In this document: positions 56,201 through 63,558 of the stretch, piece after piece
How the letters are laid out: each line of letters opens with the position of its first letter
How positions within the stretch are numbered: position 1 is the stretch's first letter
Assembly: GCF_000829695.1 (NCBI RefSeq)
Contig: NZ_BBNN01000025.1
Span: 62,001-126,000 of the forward strand
DNA length: 64,000 nt
Direction of reading: 5' to 3'
Source of the DNA: Streptomyces sp. NBRC 110035
Lineage (GTDB): Bacteria > Actinomycetota > Actinomycetes > Streptomycetales > Streptomycetaceae
Notes under the pieces: generated by a model
What the model was told of the DNA's origin: nothing
Seen by the model: the letters and a program-made list of their open reading frames with translations, nothing else
Database searches by the model: none
Translations under genes and position numbers: made by a program

Positions 56201-56541
56201 CCGCGCATGGTGCGCCACTGGCCGTCAGCGCCGCGCACCAGGCCCTGCCCGAGCTGGCGGCCCGCGTCCTCGCCCGCGTCCTCGGCGCCCTCGGAGACTG
56301 CCTCCCCGGCCGCCTGGCCCGCCCGGACGAACTGACCGCGGCTGTTTCGCAGCCGCCCGTCCGCGCCGCGCACGATGCCCTCGCCCAGCGCCTCGCCTGC
56401 CTGCTGGCCCGCGTCCCCGGCGTCGTCGCCCACCTGCTGACCGGTCTGCCGCATGGCGTTCTCGACACGGCGCAGGGCAGGCTCGACAGCACGGTCGTCC
56501 ACGGACAGGACGGCGTTGAGCTCGCCGACGGTGAGGGCCAC
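53233..56541 (-). CDS. Tail tape measure protein
   Basis: A 1102-residue protein that sets tail length. Long helical Ala/Gly/Gln-rich regions alternate with a hydrophobic stretch (AVAGGAAMAAGAAAGMLLMT and, in the middle, QVLKIAAIAGAILMALAALP). A phage_tail TMP core is visible (LTGPVAQRYGKIAGQLYTSA, then SGLIPPDATNAQIKSIATHA). Two direct repeats near the N-terminus, EGIVRGADGRLRNSRGQFVR and QGLVRGADGQWRTMRGELVD, show an internal duplication. By the usual ~0.15 nm per residue the tail would be about 165 nm. The GTG at 56541 lies 7 bp after the stop of the frameshifted chaperone. Confidence 0.9.
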   Translation of the reverse strand: MALTVGELNAVLSVDDRAVEPALRRVENAMRQTGQQVGDDAGDAGQQAGEALGEGIVRGADGRLRNSRGQFVRAGQAAGEAVSEGAEDAGEDAGRQLGQGLVRGADGQWRTMRGELVDAVTAAAAEAEGAARRGGQQAGQALGDGLADGTAEGADRAVDQAGTRMERLKQVAGGAAMAAGAAAGMLLMTAFSDAMDQSRITGRLGAQLGLTGPVAQRYGKIAGQLYTSAVVDTFQDGADTMKAVAGSGLIPPDATNAQIKSIATHAADLANTMEVDVGMAAQAAGIAVKTGLAKNSTEAFDMITKGMTGMGPAGEDLLETITEYGVQFQKSGLSGRTAFGLMRQAIQAGWKDTDKIADAFKELELRVTSGGKAQVEALQSVGLNADEMIADLSAGGKRGEEAMAKIHDAIVELGPESDVAKVAIQELFGGPGEDLGAAFFKLNLHEAQKAMGNTKGAADEMGNSLRDNTGTKVEAFKRGLQQGVVDFLGGSVIPGLETAKAALGGIWDDAGKGGAQGAERIVAFVPLLGQKLFEKVKELAPRMIEGLMGAGQAVAEWVMANPMQVLKIAAIAGAILMALAALPALVAVGLSATAITLMGGFVWELVTAAGSGLGSLGTSIGGWFSGLWSKYISGPVSRTGNSFITWVQGLPGRASSALSGLAASVTARASAAWTSFRDASVRRALGLVTWVAGLPSRISAGIGSLSGLLTQKGKNVVQGLWSGISGMGGWIRDKIIGWAKDVIPGPIAKALGIASPSKVTTAQGRWIARGLIDGLTGSSKQVRAASYKLVDIVRDSLTGKRRTAALKKINRDAGWLDWLASREAKVAAKLKTATKKMEDLRKARTKLAADVKGGILGDADITKQDTGGWPQTAETILAGLRQDTAAAQTFQKHLAALKKKGVRSDLIAQIAQAGVTGGASSAAALANANASQVKQINAQQKLLVGAAGQAGTTAGNAMYQAGIAAAQGLVKGLRKEQKTIENTMLRMAKGLASAMRKALGIKSPSRVMAVIGQYTAQGLIRGVEGQRSAVNSTMASLVETPAPGSWDMASRRARAAAADRTVIEIRSSGRGIDNFLVEGVRRGVQKKGGGDVGLVFSGRRSG

Positions 56542-56547
56542 GACGAC

Positions 56548-57293
56548 TCACCTCCTTCGGGGTTTGCGGTTCTTGGGGTCCTCAGGAGGTGGTGCGAAGT
56601 GCCTGTACAGGCGGGATTCGCAGCTGAGCAGGCCGAGAATGCGGACCTGGAGCCACCGCCAGGTCCGCTCACGGAGGACGCCGGATGAGGCGTCGATGCC
56701 GTACTCGGAGTGGAGGTCGGCTTCGATCAGCGACCACTGCTCCAGCAGCCGATCCCAGGTCAGGTTTGAGAGCGACCCTGACCGCGCCCGCGACGGCGTC
56801 GGGAGCCCGCCTTCGTACCACTCGAAGAGCTGGGTGACCGGGTCGTACTCGCCCCGGCCGACCCCGAGGTGGCGTGCTTCGCCTGCGCTCGCCGGGCCTC
56901 CCGATTCGGCGCTTTTCCCCCCGGCTGCTGGCCTGTCTTCCAGAACTCCTCAGCCGTCTCCTTGTCGGAGATCACCCAGAACATGCTGGTCAAGGCCACG
57001 TGTTTGAAGCGGGACCAGCCCACGCCGTCCGCCAGCATCTCGTCGTACGCCGCCCCGAGGCACATGCGGTACAGGTCCCGCTCCTCCTCGTCGTCCAGGA
57101 CCTCGACGGTCGGGCGCTTCTCCCCGGCGGCGAGGCGGGCCGCCAGGGTGGTGATCCGCTCGATGCGGATGCCGTCCTCCGCGGACGGGTCCTCGATCCG
57201 GTACACCCGGAGCTCCCCGTCCTTCCCCTTCACGGGGAGTTCGAGGAAGTCGTCGAGGAACTGGTCGAGGGCCTCGAAGGGCTCGCCCGCCAT
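56548..57293 (-). CDS. Tail assembly chaperone, long form made by -1 frameshift (gpGT type)
   Basis: Ribosomes that slip at 56913-56919 leave the frame of the short chaperone and read 121 further residues to the stop at 56548-56550, giving a ~248-residue fusion. The extension is clearly coding: LGVGRGEYDPVTQLFEWYEG, LTWDRLLEQWSLIEADLHSE, YGIDASSGVLRERTWRWLQV and RILGLLSCESRLYRHFAPPP. This matches the C-terminal extensions of actinophage tail chaperones. As in lambda, a defined ratio of the short and long forms should be needed for tape measure loading. Confidence 0.9.
56760..57293 (-). CDS. Tail assembly chaperone, short form (gpG type)
   Basis: A 177-residue protein from the ATG at 57293 (MAGEPFEALDQFLDDFLELP). 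The conserved part continues VYRIEDPSAEDGIRIERITT and DEEERDLYRMCLGAAYDEML; the last ~45 residues after the slip site are low-complexity Ser/Arg. The start overlaps the stop of the tail tube gene (TGATG); a GTG at 57296 is possible. It is a DUF7426-like chaperone that coats the tape measure during tail assembly. Confidence 0.9.
   Translation of the reverse strand: MAGEPFEALDQFLDDFLELPVKGKDGELRVYRIEDPSAEDGIRIERITTLAARLAAGEKRPTVEVLDDEEERDLYRMCLGAAYDEMLADGVGWSRFKHVALTSMFWVISDKETAEEFWKTGQQPGGKAPNREARRAQAKHATSGSAGASTTRSPSSSSGTKAGSRRRRGRGQGRSQT
56913..56919 (-). other. -1 ribosomal slippery heptamer GGGAAAA
   Basis: On the minus strand the zero frame reads G GGA AAA, the canonical X XXY YYZ form (56919 down to 56913). 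The following codon in the -1 frame starts the chaperone extension with no stop for 121 residues. The preceding run of G residues (GGGGGG) may add slipperiness. Confidence 0.9.
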
Positions 57294-57766
57294 CACGGCG
57301 CCAGCGGGTTCGTGATCGGCGTGAGCGGACCGTCACCGGTGAAGGTGATCTCCGTCTGGCCGAGCGCCGTGTACTCGCCGCCCGCCGGCTGCCAGTTCGG
57401 GATCGCCTTGCCCATGTAGGCCTCGGGCATCCCGTTCCGGTTCATGTACCTCAAGTGGATCTTGTTCGCGTCGCCGTACTCGAAGTGCGCGAGCCGGATC
57501 GCCTCGTGTACCGGCGAGTAAACCTTGACCGCCTTGTTGGCCTTCCGGCGGATCGTGACGGACAACTCCCAGCTCTGGCCCGTCTTCTCGTTCCCGGCCC
57601 AGCCGTCGCCGTCGTAGTCGCTCGAGTCTTCGATGTTCGGCTCGCTGGCGGGCTGGAACTCGCGGACGCCGGGGCAGAGCTGCCAGTCCGGGGCCTCCTC
57701 GGTACCCATGTTGATCTCGAGCCGCCACTCACGAGCAAGCTCGTTCCCCTCGGTGGGAGTGGACAT
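57293..57766 (-). CDS. Major tail tube protein
   Basis: A 157-residue protein: EWRLEINMGTEEAPDWQLCP, GVREFQPASEPNIEDSSDYD, WELSVTIRRKANKAVKVYSP, and a C-terminal GEYTALGQTEITFTGDGPL. This is the pattern of siphophage tube proteins (the beta-barrel tube domain with WxL...P.V.....P). It forms the stacked hexamers of the tail. The start is the ATG at 57766; a one-base overlap with the chaperone start couples translation. Confidence 0.85.
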   Translation of the reverse strand: MSTPTEGNELAREWRLEINMGTEEAPDWQLCPGVREFQPASEPNIEDSSDYDGDGWAGNEKTGQSWELSVTIRRKANKAVKVYSPVHEAIRLAHFEYGDANKIHLRYMNRNGMPEAYMGKAIPNWQPAGGEYTALGQTEITFTGDGPLTPITNPLAP

Positions 57767-57776
57767 CAGGTCCTCC

Positions 57777-58217
57777 TCAGTCGTTCAGGTTGGAGCCGGA
57801 CCGGACCGTCCGGACGTAGTAGTTCGCGACCAGTTCCATGCGGCCGCGGGAGTCCTGGCCGATCCAGGCCTGCGAGTTGCGCCAGGAGATCTCCACCCAC
57901 ACACCCCGGACGTCCCAGGAGCAGCGGTTGTGGAGCACGGTGAAGACGTTGTTGGCGAGCTGGACGACGTCGAGCGCGTTGGTGCCCGCCCGCATGCGCG
58001 CCTGAATGCCGGTCACGGAGTCCGTGGAGTCGTCGTCCGCGACCGGGTACGGGGTCAGCCCGAGCACCCGGTCCGGACTGTCCGGCACCCGTCCGAGGAC
58101 GATCCCCACCCCGTCCGCCGGCAGGGCCCCGGACGGGTCGTACGTGCCGACGCCCTCCGCGGCGAGCAGCTCGGCGACACCGACCAGGAGGTCGACATCG
58201 TGCGTGCCGCCGCTCAC
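57777..58217 (-). CDS. Tail terminator/minor capsid 3-like protein
   Basis: A 146-residue protein with the pattern of actinophage minor capsid protein 3: VDLLVGVAELLAAEGVGTYD, PDSPDRVLGLTPYPVADDDS, MRAGTNALDVVQLANNVFTV, and an ending around WRNSQAWIGQDSRGR. It occupies the tail terminator position just before the tube gene. The ATG at 58217 overlaps the previous stop by four bases. Confidence 0.75.
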   Translation of the reverse strand: MSGGTHDVDLLVGVAELLAAEGVGTYDPSGALPADGVGIVLGRVPDSPDRVLGLTPYPVADDDSTDSVTGIQARMRAGTNALDVVQLANNVFTVLHNRCSWDVRGVWVEISWRNSQAWIGQDSRGRMELVANYYVRTVRSGSNLND

Positions 58218-58561
58218 CGCAGGGCCCGCCTGATCTGGGCGGCGATGATCGCGTCGACCTGCGCGCGCTCCTCGTTAAGGCTGTTCTCCAAGAACTTCGC
58301 CTGGCGGCCGGGCGCGTGCCGGTAGTCCAGGCGCTCATGCTGAGGCACGGCATACGGCGTGTCGTAGCTGACCATCGCGGTCAGGGTGGCCTCGTCCACG
58401 CTCGCCATGCCGGACCGTTGGAGCGCGGCCTCGTCGAGCGGAACACGGTCGTCGCTCACGCCGAGGACGTGCTCAGCGCCGAGGAGCAGGCCTCGGGCCG
58501 CAGCGGCCCGCAGCTCGCGTGCTACCGGGGCCCCGTTGAACCGCACCCGCACCTGAGCCAT
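58214..58561 (-). CDS. HK97 gp10-like/minor capsid 2 head-tail protein
   Basis: A 115-residue protein, MAQVRVRFNGAPVARELRAA, then GVSDDRVPLDEAALQRSGMA and YDTPYAVPQHERLDYRHAPG. The L.RSG...V....Y..PYA..QHE segment is the hallmark of HK97 gp10-type and minor capsid 2 proteins, which sit at the head-tail joint. ATG at 58561. Confidence 0.8.
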   Translation of the reverse strand: MAQVRVRFNGAPVARELRAAAARGLLLGAEHVLGVSDDRVPLDEAALQRSGMASVDEATLTAMVSYDTPYAVPQHERLDYRHAPGRQAKFLENSLNEERAQVDAIIAAQIRRALR

Positions 58562-58572
58562 GGCCGATCACC

Positions 58573-58890
58573 TCATTCGAGCTGGATTTCCAGGTGGTTG
58601 GGGGTGCCGAGCCGCTTGCCGTCGCGGCGTTTGGCCTGGATGACCGTCGTGGTCCGGCCGCCGGGGAGCGTGACCCGGGACAGCGGCGGGGCTGTCGTGG
58701 CCAGGTCGGCGTACGCGGTCGACGTCGACGTGACCTGCTCTCCGCCCGGCGTCCGGACGGCCCGCGTCTGCTCATCGAGGAGGCAGGGCACCGGGGTGGC
58801 CGTCCCGTAGAGGGGGCCGGTGCTGGACTCGCCGGCGTACGGCTCCACCGTGATCTCGTGGATCAGGTATCGGCGGGGGATGCGGGCCAT
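58573..58890 (-). CDS. Head closure/minor capsid 1-like protein
   Basis: A 105-residue protein, MARIPRRYLIHEITVEPYAG, then YGTATPVPCLLDEQTRAVRT and YADLATTAPPLSRVTLPGG. It resembles the phage minor capsid 1/head-tail connector group. The ATG at 58890 overlaps the upstream stop by one base (TGATG). Confidence 0.7.
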   Translation of the reverse strand: MARIPRRYLIHEITVEPYAGESSTGPLYGTATPVPCLLDEQTRAVRTPGGEQVTSTSTAYADLATTAPPLSRVTLPGGRTTTVIQAKRRDGKRLGTPNHLEIQLE

Positions 58891-59558
58891 CAGGAGCCGC
58901 CCGAGGAGGCGAGCCAGCGCAGCTTGTCCGCAGGGACGTTCTGGATCGCGCGGACGAGCTTCGGTGCGTAGTAGTCCGGGCTGGACCGGTTGTCGCCAGC
59001 GCCGAACTGCAGGTTGACGCTGCCGATGGTGACGCCCTGGAGCGGGCCCGCGATGTCCGTCTCCTCGCCGACCTCACCCCAGAACTCGACCTGCGCGCAC
59101 ACCGCTTCGGCGAACGCGGCCTGGACGACCGGGTCGGTCGGCATGCCGTCCGTGTCGGTGTCGTAGAGCGCCGCCTTCAGGAAGTCGCTGTCCAGCAGCT
59201 CCGTCGCGCGCTCCAGCAGCTTCACCGAGTCCAGCGGCGGCGCCGCATGCAGGAACACGGCGAGCTCGGTGGTCGTCGCGTATGAGCGGACATCCGCCAT
59301 CGTCGCGGGCGCTGGCGCGACGGCGACCGTCTCGGTCTCTACCGACGCGCCCGTGCCCACCACCGTCCACCGCAGCAGCCAGATCCCGGCCAGCGTGTAG
59401 ACGACCGGAGCCGTCCACACCGCCCCGCCCTCGGTGGCCGTCACCACCGGTGTGTCCGTCGTGCCGTCCGGCCGGGTCACCAGCAGGACCGCTGTCGTCG
59501 TCTCGTCGGCCGGCTCGATCGCCAGCCGTGCGGTGACGAGGTCCCCTACGTCGGGCAC
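58890..59558 (-). CDS. Head-tail adaptor protein
   Basis: A 222-residue protein in two parts. Residues about 1-85 are a beta-sandwich that handles a bacterial Ig-like pattern (VTARLAIEPADETTTAVLLV). Residues about 95-222 are the helical adaptor (YATTTELAVFLHAAPPLDSV, LLERATELLDSDFLKAALYD, QAAFAEAVCAQVEFWGEVGE), typical of HK97 gp6-like connectors, with a C-terminal APKLVRAIQNVPADKLRW. It joins portal and tail. Start at 59558. Confidence 0.75.
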   Translation of the reverse strand: MPDVGDLVTARLAIEPADETTTAVLLVTRPDGTTDTPVVTATEGGAVWTAPVVYTLAGIWLLRWTVVGTGASVETETVAVAPAPATMADVRSYATTTELAVFLHAAPPLDSVKLLERATELLDSDFLKAALYDTDTDGMPTDPVVQAAFAEAVCAQVEFWGEVGEETDIAGPLQGVTIGSVNLQFGAGDNRSSPDYYAPKLVRAIQNVPADKLRWLASSGGS

Positions 59559-59560
59559 GG

Positions 59561-62500
59561 TCAGCCTCCTCCGGTCGATGAGGCCGCCAGGTGGGGCCCG
59601 CTGCTGCTGGTGGTCAGGGTCGGGCCGCTCGTGCTCGGGGTGAGCACCGGCCCGCTGGTGGTGGCGTCCAGGCGGTCAGCCGGACGCTGCCGGCGACCGA
59701 CGAGCGGCCGGGCCTCGTCCCGTTCGGCCGCCCAGGTGAGCCGGACTGCCGGACCGACCAGGGCCCGGGCGGTCTCCCCGGCCCAGCCGAGCCTGCTGGC
59801 CTTCGTCCCGGCGAGCGGCCGGGCTGTCTCCACCCCGGCGGCCAGGGCCAGAGGCCGGACCTTCCGCTGGCCAAGCACCCGGGCTTCGGCGCGGTCGGCC
59901 GCGCGCCCCAGCTGGAGCAGAGCCTGCGTGCCGAGGTGCAGCGTTTCGGTCAACTCCACGGCTGCGCCCAGGCTGAAGCGCTTCCCGGTGCCAAGTGGCC
60001 GCGCGGTACTGGCCTCCTCTACGGCGGCGAGCGCCCTGGGAATGAGGAGACGCTGTGCCGTGGTGGACTCGGCAGCCGGGGTGAGCGGTGCCCGCTTCCT
60101 GCCAGCGAGCGGCCGGGCGGTCCCGGTCTCACCCGCGGTGCCGGGCCGTTGTGTCTTGCGGCCCGTGACCGACTGCGCAGCCTCGCTCTCCACCGCCGCG
60201 GCGAGCGTCTGCGTCTTGCGGCCGGTCACGGGCCGGGCCGTGCCGGTCTCCCGCGCCCGGTCGAGCGCGGTGACCGACCCGGCGGCCAGAGTGGACGCAT
60301 CCGACGTCTCGGTGGCGGTGGGCAGCGCCCGGGCGCCCGCCCGGCCGAAGAGGAGAGCCGTGCTCGTCTCCTCGGCCGGGTCGAGCGCCTGGTAGAGGCC
60401 GCCGGTCAGCGGCCCCGCAGCGGACGTGTCGGCCGCCCAGCCGAGCGTCCGCCGCTTGGCCCGGCCGAGTGGCCGAGCCTCACCCACCTCACCCGCCGTG
60501 CTCTGCACGGTGGCTTTCGCTCGCCCGAGGTTCCGGGCGGTGTTGGTCTCGTCGGCCGGGAGCAGGCCGGCCACGATGTCGAGTGGCCGCGCGACCTCCA
60601 TCTCGACGGCCGTGCCGAGCTGCTGCCGCTTGGCCCCGGCGAGCGGCCGGACCGTGCTGGCCTCCGCACTGATTCGCAGCCGTACCGACGGCAGCAGACC
60701 CACCGCCGAAGACGCCTCGACAGCCAGGCCCAGGCCGAGCCGCTTCGCCGCGCCGACGGGCCGCGCCGTCTCCAGCCCGGCCGCGGTACCGAGCGGCGCT
60801 GCGGCCCGTGTGCCGATCGGCTGCGCGGTGTCCGTCTCCTGCCCGGCGACGATCGCGGCCCGCTTGCGGCGGCCCACGGCCAGGGCCGTGCCGGTCTCGA
60901 CCGGGGGCCCGAGCGGGTGCCGCTTCGCACCGGCGAGGGGTCGGCCGCTGCTGGTCTCTGCGGCCACCGGCAGTGCCCGGGCCCGTACGCGGCCGGGAGC
61001 CCGCGCGGCCGCAGTCTCACCCGCGGTACCGAGCAGCAGCGCCCGCCGGCCGGTCAAGGCCTGCGCGGTGGCAGCCTCCACGGCGGTACCGAGCGCCAGC
61101 ACCTTCCGGCCGGCCAGCGCCTGAGCGCTACCGGTCTCGGCGGCCGGGACGAGCGCCTCCTCCTGGCCGCCACCGCCGCCCGGGGTGACGTTGAAGGAGT
61201 CGTACTCGGCGTAGTTGTCGTCCCCGTCGGACCGGTGGGCGATCAGCTGCACCTGGAGGTCGACGTCAGCTACCCAGGCCGGTGAGTCCGCCGTGCGCTG
61301 CACCGTCCAGGTGAGGCCGTCGGGCGACGTCTCCCAGTAGAGGCTGCCTGCCTCCTCCCGAATGCGCAGCCAGGCGTGGGCGACCGGGTCGTACGGGATC
61401 GCGGCGTAGCCGGGGTCGGTGTAGCCGACGCGGACGGCCATCGCCAGCGCGTCAGCGACCGCGTTGTACTCGATGGTCACGTCGGTGCCAGGCGTAGCGG
61501 TTGTGATCAGGACCTGAGACCAGGCCTCGGTCGTGGCGCTGGCAAGGGCCGCGGGGATCATATGGAGGGCGATCTGAGTCCCGGCCAGCCTGTAGGCCGG
61601 CGCACTCGCGTAGGCGCTGTAGAAGGCGTTGCAGGGGACGCGGGCCTTCCCGCCCACCTCTGTGACGTCGCCGTAGCTGTCCGGCCACTTGGCGGGGTCC
61701 ACCATGCCGTCGCCGAAGTCGTCGACGAGCGTGCCGAACGGTGTCCCGGGCAGGACAGGGGCGATCGGCTGTGCGGCGGTCGTCTCGACTGCGGTGCCGA
61801 GCGGCATCGTCTTGGCGCGGCTGAGGGGCTGCGCTGTGTCCGTCTCGGAGGCTGTGCCCAGTGCCTGCGCGGTCGCGGGCACGTACTCCACCAGCGCCCA
61901 CAGGGTGCCCACCCTGCGCACGGTCGTCTGGGAGACGTTGCCGCGGTAGCCGATCTGCAGACTCTCCAGCGCGGCTGGCGTCCAGGCCGTCCCGGTCTGG
62001 GGGTTGGCGTATGCGGTCAGGAAGTAGGGGCGCGGGCTGACACCTGAGTGCACCGCCCACATCGTGGACGCGACCGACACCGACCCGGACTCGATGACCG
62101 TGCCACCGCTCTGACCCTTCAGCCGGTAGACGATGCTCGCCGCGGTGGCCGCGTTCGACGCGACCCGGCCGCCGACCTGCACCAGCGTGACCGCGTCACC
62201 CGAGCCGATCCCGGCCGCCGCCGGGCTCTCGACGTTGAAGTCGTCGATGGTGGTCGTACTGGCCACGGCGGTCTGGTTGTAGGAGACCGCATCGTTCGGC
62301 GGCCGCTCCGCCACCCGGGTCCAGTTGCCCGCCGCGCCGGCCGTACCGCCGACCGCGGTCTCCCACAGGTTGTTGTCCCCGGCCGCGTCGGGCCGTAGGT
62401 GCACCACCGAGCCGGGCCCGGGCAAGCCGTTCTGGGCCGTGCCGGTGGTGTCGTTGATGGCGACGTCGTCGATGTAGATGTCGGTCGTGGTGGCGAGCTG

Positions 62501-63031
62501 CACGCCCATGCGTACGCGGCTGAACCCGTTGATGTTGGAGCACAGCGTGTCGGCGAACAGAGTGCCGTTCAGGTAACCCTTGAAGGCCGCTGTCCCGGGG
62601 GTGAGGGCCCCGGCGAAATCCGCATAGTCCAGCTCGACCCGATACCAGCGGCCCAGGGTGAGCACCGGGGAGGTGCCCGCGAGGGTGGTCTCAACCAGGC
62701 CGTCCCGCAGCACGAGCGTCCCGTCAGGCTGGAGTCGCAGCAGCCCCGGGAAGTAGCCGCCCTGCCCGATGCCGTAGATGTTGGTATTGCTGGTCGGGTA
62801 GGCGTCCACCCGCAGGTACAGGCGGTGCATGGTCCGCATGACCACGCCCGTGGTGAGCTGATGCTCAACGAACGCCGTCGCGGCGGTGGGGTTGCAGCGC
62901 AGGGAGGCCGTGCCCGCGCGGCGCACGGTGGTGGAGATGGACGGCGCACCGGTGACGATCGGGCCCGAGTTGACGCCGGTCTCGGCGCTCGTGCTCTGGA
63001 GCTCGAAGCCGCACGTCCACAACCGCGCCAT
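59561..63031 (-). CDS. Large repeat-containing virion protein with concanavalin-like domains
   Basis: 1156 residues. The N-terminal ~210 residues are a concanavalin/LamG-like jelly roll (MARLWTCGFELQSTSAETGV, RWYRVELDYADFAGALTPGT). Next come a second beta region (about 210-390), two ~20-residue repeat units, and a further LamG-like domain (about 430-620, AHAWLRIREEAGSLYWETSP). Then comes a block of ~25 degenerate repeats of about 18-20 residues with the theme LG-x-A-x-E-T-x-T-A-R-P-L-x-G-R-K-R (about 627-1115). It ends with three SGPxLT units. Ala/Arg bias and drifted units suggest an elastic or spacer stalk. It lies between the head-tail adaptor and upstream head genes, an unusual place for a fibre. 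Probable decoration or adhesion protein; the function is not known. Confidence 0.8.
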   Translation of the reverse strand: MARLWTCGFELQSTSAETGVNSGPIVTGAPSISTTVRRAGTASLRCNPTAATAFVEHQLTTGVVMRTMHRLYLRVDAYPTSNTNIYGIGQGGYFPGLLRLQPDGTLVLRDGLVETTLAGTSPVLTLGRWYRVELDYADFAGALTPGTAAFKGYLNGTLFADTLCSNINGFSRVRMGVQLATTTDIYIDDVAINDTTGTAQNGLPGPGSVVHLRPDAAGDNNLWETAVGGTAGAAGNWTRVAERPPNDAVSYNQTAVASTTTIDDFNVESPAAAGIGSGDAVTLVQVGGRVASNAATAASIVYRLKGQSGGTVIESGSVSVASTMWAVHSGVSPRPYFLTAYANPQTGTAWTPAALESLQIGYRGNVSQTTVRRVGTLWALVEYVPATAQALGTASETDTAQPLSRAKTMPLGTAVETTAAQPIAPVLPGTPFGTLVDDFGDGMVDPAKWPDSYGDVTEVGGKARVPCNAFYSAYASAPAYRLAGTQIALHMIPAALASATTEAWSQVLITTATPGTDVTIEYNAVADALAMAVRVGYTDPGYAAIPYDPVAHAWLRIREEAGSLYWETSPDGLTWTVQRTADSPAWVADVDLQVQLIAHRSDGDDNYAEYDSFNVTPGGGGGQEEALVPAAETGSAQALAGRKVLALGTAVEAATAQALTGRRALLLGTAGETAAARAPGRVRARALPVAAETSSGRPLAGAKRHPLGPPVETGTALAVGRRKRAAIVAGQETDTAQPIGTRAAAPLGTAAGLETARPVGAAKRLGLGLAVEASSAVGLLPSVRLRISAEASTVRPLAGAKRQQLGTAVEMEVARPLDIVAGLLPADETNTARNLGRAKATVQSTAGEVGEARPLGRAKRRTLGWAADTSAAGPLTGGLYQALDPAEETSTALLFGRAGARALPTATETSDASTLAAGSVTALDRARETGTARPVTGRKTQTLAAAVESEAAQSVTGRKTQRPGTAGETGTARPLAGRKRAPLTPAAESTTAQRLLIPRALAAVEEASTARPLGTGKRFSLGAAVELTETLHLGTQALLQLGRAADRAEARVLGQRKVRPLALAAGVETARPLAGTKASRLGWAGETARALVGPAVRLTWAAERDEARPLVGRRQRPADRLDATTSGPVLTPSTSGPTLTTSSSGPHLAASSTGGG

Positions 63032-63047
63032 CGTCCACCCCCGTGTG

Positions 63048-63494
63048 TCAGGCCGTCGAGCTGGAGCGCGCGAAGTCCGAGATGGTCAGCGTGAAGTCGC
63101 TGCCGTCCGGGCTCATCGTCACGTCGTGCTTCGTCAGCGGGATCACGGCCGCGTCGCTCGGCGCCGTCGTGTCAGGCACGTAGCCGATGACCACCGCGCC
63201 GATCGCGTTGCCGGTGGCGGCGGTCCAGGTGACGTCGGCCGCGTCCAGGTTCACGCGGTCGTTGGCGTCGTCGACCGTCGCCGTGACGCCCGTGAGCGTC
63301 TTGCGGCCCATGGTCGTCTGCTCGTTGGACGCCCCCGCGAGGAGCGACCCGAGGTCGTCGTAGTCCCGCATCGTGGCGTCGTCCACAAGGCCGGCGGCCT
63401 CCAGCGGCACCATGACCAGAGCGTCGTTCGTAGCGGGCAGCGAGGCGTAGTGCGCCAGCCTGCCCAGGGCGGTGTTGAAGACCAGGTTGGCCAT
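63048..63494 (-). CDS. Conserved actinophage virion protein, function unknown
   Basis: A 148-residue protein: MANLVFNTALGRLAHYASLP, ALVMVPLEAAGLVDDATMRD, NEQTTMGRKTLTGVTATVDD, TGNAIGAVVIGYVPDTTAPS. I recognise the type from Streptomyces and other actinophage structural clusters, where it lies between capsid and head-tail genes. It is probably a virion or capsid-associated protein. Confidence 0.65.
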   Translation of the reverse strand: MANLVFNTALGRLAHYASLPATNDALVMVPLEAAGLVDDATMRDYDDLGSLLAGASNEQTTMGRKTLTGVTATVDDANDRVNLDAADVTWTAATGNAIGAVVIGYVPDTTAPSDAAVIPLTKHDVTMSPDGSDFTLTISDFARSSSTA

Positions 63495-63558
63495 CGTGAG
63501 TCCTCCAGGGCATGCGGAAGGGGGCCCACGCAGGGCCCCCTCACCGCAGGTTGGTCGG

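Noticed and set aside
59700..61200. Regular repeats suggesting a CRISPR array or satellite DNA
   Set aside because: The periodicity follows codons of the 1156-residue protein, units are diverged at DNA level and there are no constant repeats with unique spacers.
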